Source: Perkinsus chesapeaki | Lineage: Eukaryota; Perkinsozoa; Perkinsida; Perkinsidae | Direction of reading: 5' to 3' | Assembly (NCBI GenBank): GCA_013115145.1 | Contig: JAAPAO010000033.1 | Coordinates: 1 to 64,000 of the forward strand | Length of the DNA: 64,000 nucleotides | In this document: positions 62,741 to 64,000 of the stretch, piece by piece | How the letters are laid out: every line of letters begins with the position of its first letter | Numbering within the stretch: position 1 is the first letter of the stretch | Made by a program: the position numbers and the translations under genes | The notes under the pieces: generated by a model | The model's input: only the letters and a program-made list of their open reading frames with translations | What the model was told of the DNA's origin: nothing | Database searches by the model: none

Positions 62741-64000
62741 ATGAGTTCTTCTCCCTCTCCAACTGAACAACAACCACTACTCTCTGGAGAGAATAACAAC
62801 AATGCCAATAATAATAATCTAGAGTCGGCATTCGAGGGCCAAGAGGAGGATGCTGAGATGAAGTCGTTATTAGAGGACTTGAATAATATGAGTAGACGAC
62901 CCCTTAACTAGTACTAGAGCATAGTAGTATTGGTGCATGGTTAGGTACTGAGGGTATACAGCAGAGGACAAGGCTTATTCAAAATGATATTAGAGTCTAT
63001 AAGTCAGAGGTACAACGTTTAACACATGAGTTAAACTCTATTAAAGAGAAGATGAAGGATAATCAAGTAAGGGGATAGTTGGTAATAGTAGTAGGGTTGT
63101 TGTATTTAAGGAGAAGATAAACCTAAATCGTCAGCTACCCCATTTAGTTGGAAGTGTTGCTGAGATATTACCAGCTGATGAAGATGAGGCTGATCTACCT
63201 GAAGCAGGTAAGAAAGGACGAGAACGGAGAGGGAGGAGGAGGATAATAGTGATATCATTGTAGGATCTGCTATAAGTACTCTACAACGGAAGTCAAAGAA
63301 GGAAAAGAAGTCTATGGTAGTTAAGACTACTACAAGGCAGACAATCTATCTACCTGTTATTGGATTGGTATTAATAATAATAATACGTTATAATATGAGT
63401 TATATTATTAGGTGCCTGTAGAGGAGTTAAAGCCTAATGATCTAGTAGGGCTTAATAAAGATTCATATCTAGTATTGGATAAACTACCTCAAGATTTTGA
63501 TTCTAGAGTTAAGGCTATGGAAGTGGATGAGCGTCCTACTGATCAGTAACACAACAGTACTGAGCATTGATGATAATATTACGATTAGGTATTCTGATAT
63601 TGGTGGTTGTGATAAACAGATTCAAGAGATGATAGAGGCTATAGTATTACCAATGACACATAAGGAGAGGTTTGATAAGATTGGTATATCCCCACCTAAA
63701 GGACTACTACTTTATGGACCACCAGGAACAGGTAGAGGATAGTAGTAGTGATATCGCATATACTGTATAACAGGTAAAACGATGATGGCACGTGCCTGTG
63801 CAGCTGCAACTAATGCTACATTTCTTAAACTTGCTGGACCACAACTTGTACAAATGTTCATTGGTGATGGTGCTAAAATGGTAAAGGACAAGCATGGTAT
63901 GTACCTCCTTAATGCATGCTCCTATATTTAGGTTCGTGATGCATTTAATCTGGCTAAAGAGAAGGCCCCAGCTATCATATTCATTGATGAGATAGATGCT
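62741..64000 (+). CDS. RPT5: 26S proteasome regulatory ATPase RPT5 (PSMC3), partial
   Basis: RPT5 is one of six AAA+ ATPases in the base of the 26S proteasome; it unfolds ubiquitinated substrates. The start [20 protein letters not shown] leads to an acidic region, then a coiled coil ([32 protein letters not shown]), and [20 protein letters not shown]. Next come [37 protein letters not shown] and [14 protein letters not shown]. The AAA core has [20 protein letters not shown], Walker A GPPGTG/KT split by a 42-nt intron, [20 protein letters not shown] and Walker [10 protein letters not shown] at the window edge. [16 protein letters not shown] is the RPT5-specific stretch. The remaining C-terminal half is outside the window. 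Confidence 0.95.

Overview
This is nuclear DNA of an intron-rich unicellular eukaryote. Almost every recognisable gene is cut by spliceosomal GT-AG introns whose lengths cluster tightly around 40-60 nt (often starting GTAAT and ending TAG or CAG). All three stop codons are used normally. Several proteins carry Gln, Ser or Asp runs. Two long helical-repeat proteins have mitochondrial-like N-termini, one with a RAP-like C-terminus, a combination expanded in alveolates. I favour an alveolate protist, possibly perkinsid-like, but this is inference and no rRNA or spliced-leader gene is present to settle it.

Layout. 1-5.8 kb: a WRN-type 3'-5' exonuclease gene (minus) and an FG-GAP repeat protein gene (minus), separated by palindrome-bearing DNA. 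5.85-9.08 kb: a gene graveyard. A truncated RMND1/DUF155 gene fragment lies beside scrambled fragments of the PLAA gene whose intact copy is at 13.7-17.3 kb; then follow about 1.8 kb without genes. The whole zone is full of short perfect palindromes, mostly of odd length with a single central base. 9.08-10.6 kb: an intronless orphan zinc-finger ORF. 11-13.3 kb: AGC kinase. 13.7-17.3 kb: PLAA/Ufd3. 17.5-18.4 kb: 14-3-3 (plus). 18.8-24.4 kb: tyrosine aminotransferase, mitochondrial oxodicarboxylate carrier and CSN4 (all minus). 24.5-34.2 kb: a poly-Gln nuclear-type protein, phospholipid scramblase, a helical-repeat protein and a DHHC palmitoyltransferase (all minus). 34.4-38.5 kb: CSN5 and a GalNAc-transferase-like membrane protein (minus). 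38.9-44.3 kb: a RAP-like mitochondrial protein and the tRNA m5C methyltransferase NSUN2/Trm4 (plus). 44.5-46.1 kb: two tandem SKP1 genes (minus). 46.2-48.2 kb: unknown gene (plus). 48.6-57.3 kb: a very large secreted alpha-2-macroglobulin-family gene (minus). 57.6-59.5 kb: unknown gene (plus). 59.7-62.6 kb: U2AF large subunit (plus). 62.7 kb to the end: 26S proteasome ATPase RPT5, cut by the window edge.

By eye, base composition becomes more AT-rich to the right. The genes are mostly unrelated housekeeping genes, but six belong to the ubiquitin/NEDD8/proteasome system (PLAA, CSN4, CSN5, two SKP1, RPT5). Exon boundaries below come from reading frames and GT/AG sites by eye. Outer coordinates are reliable where a start and stop are stated; internal splice sites are approximate.
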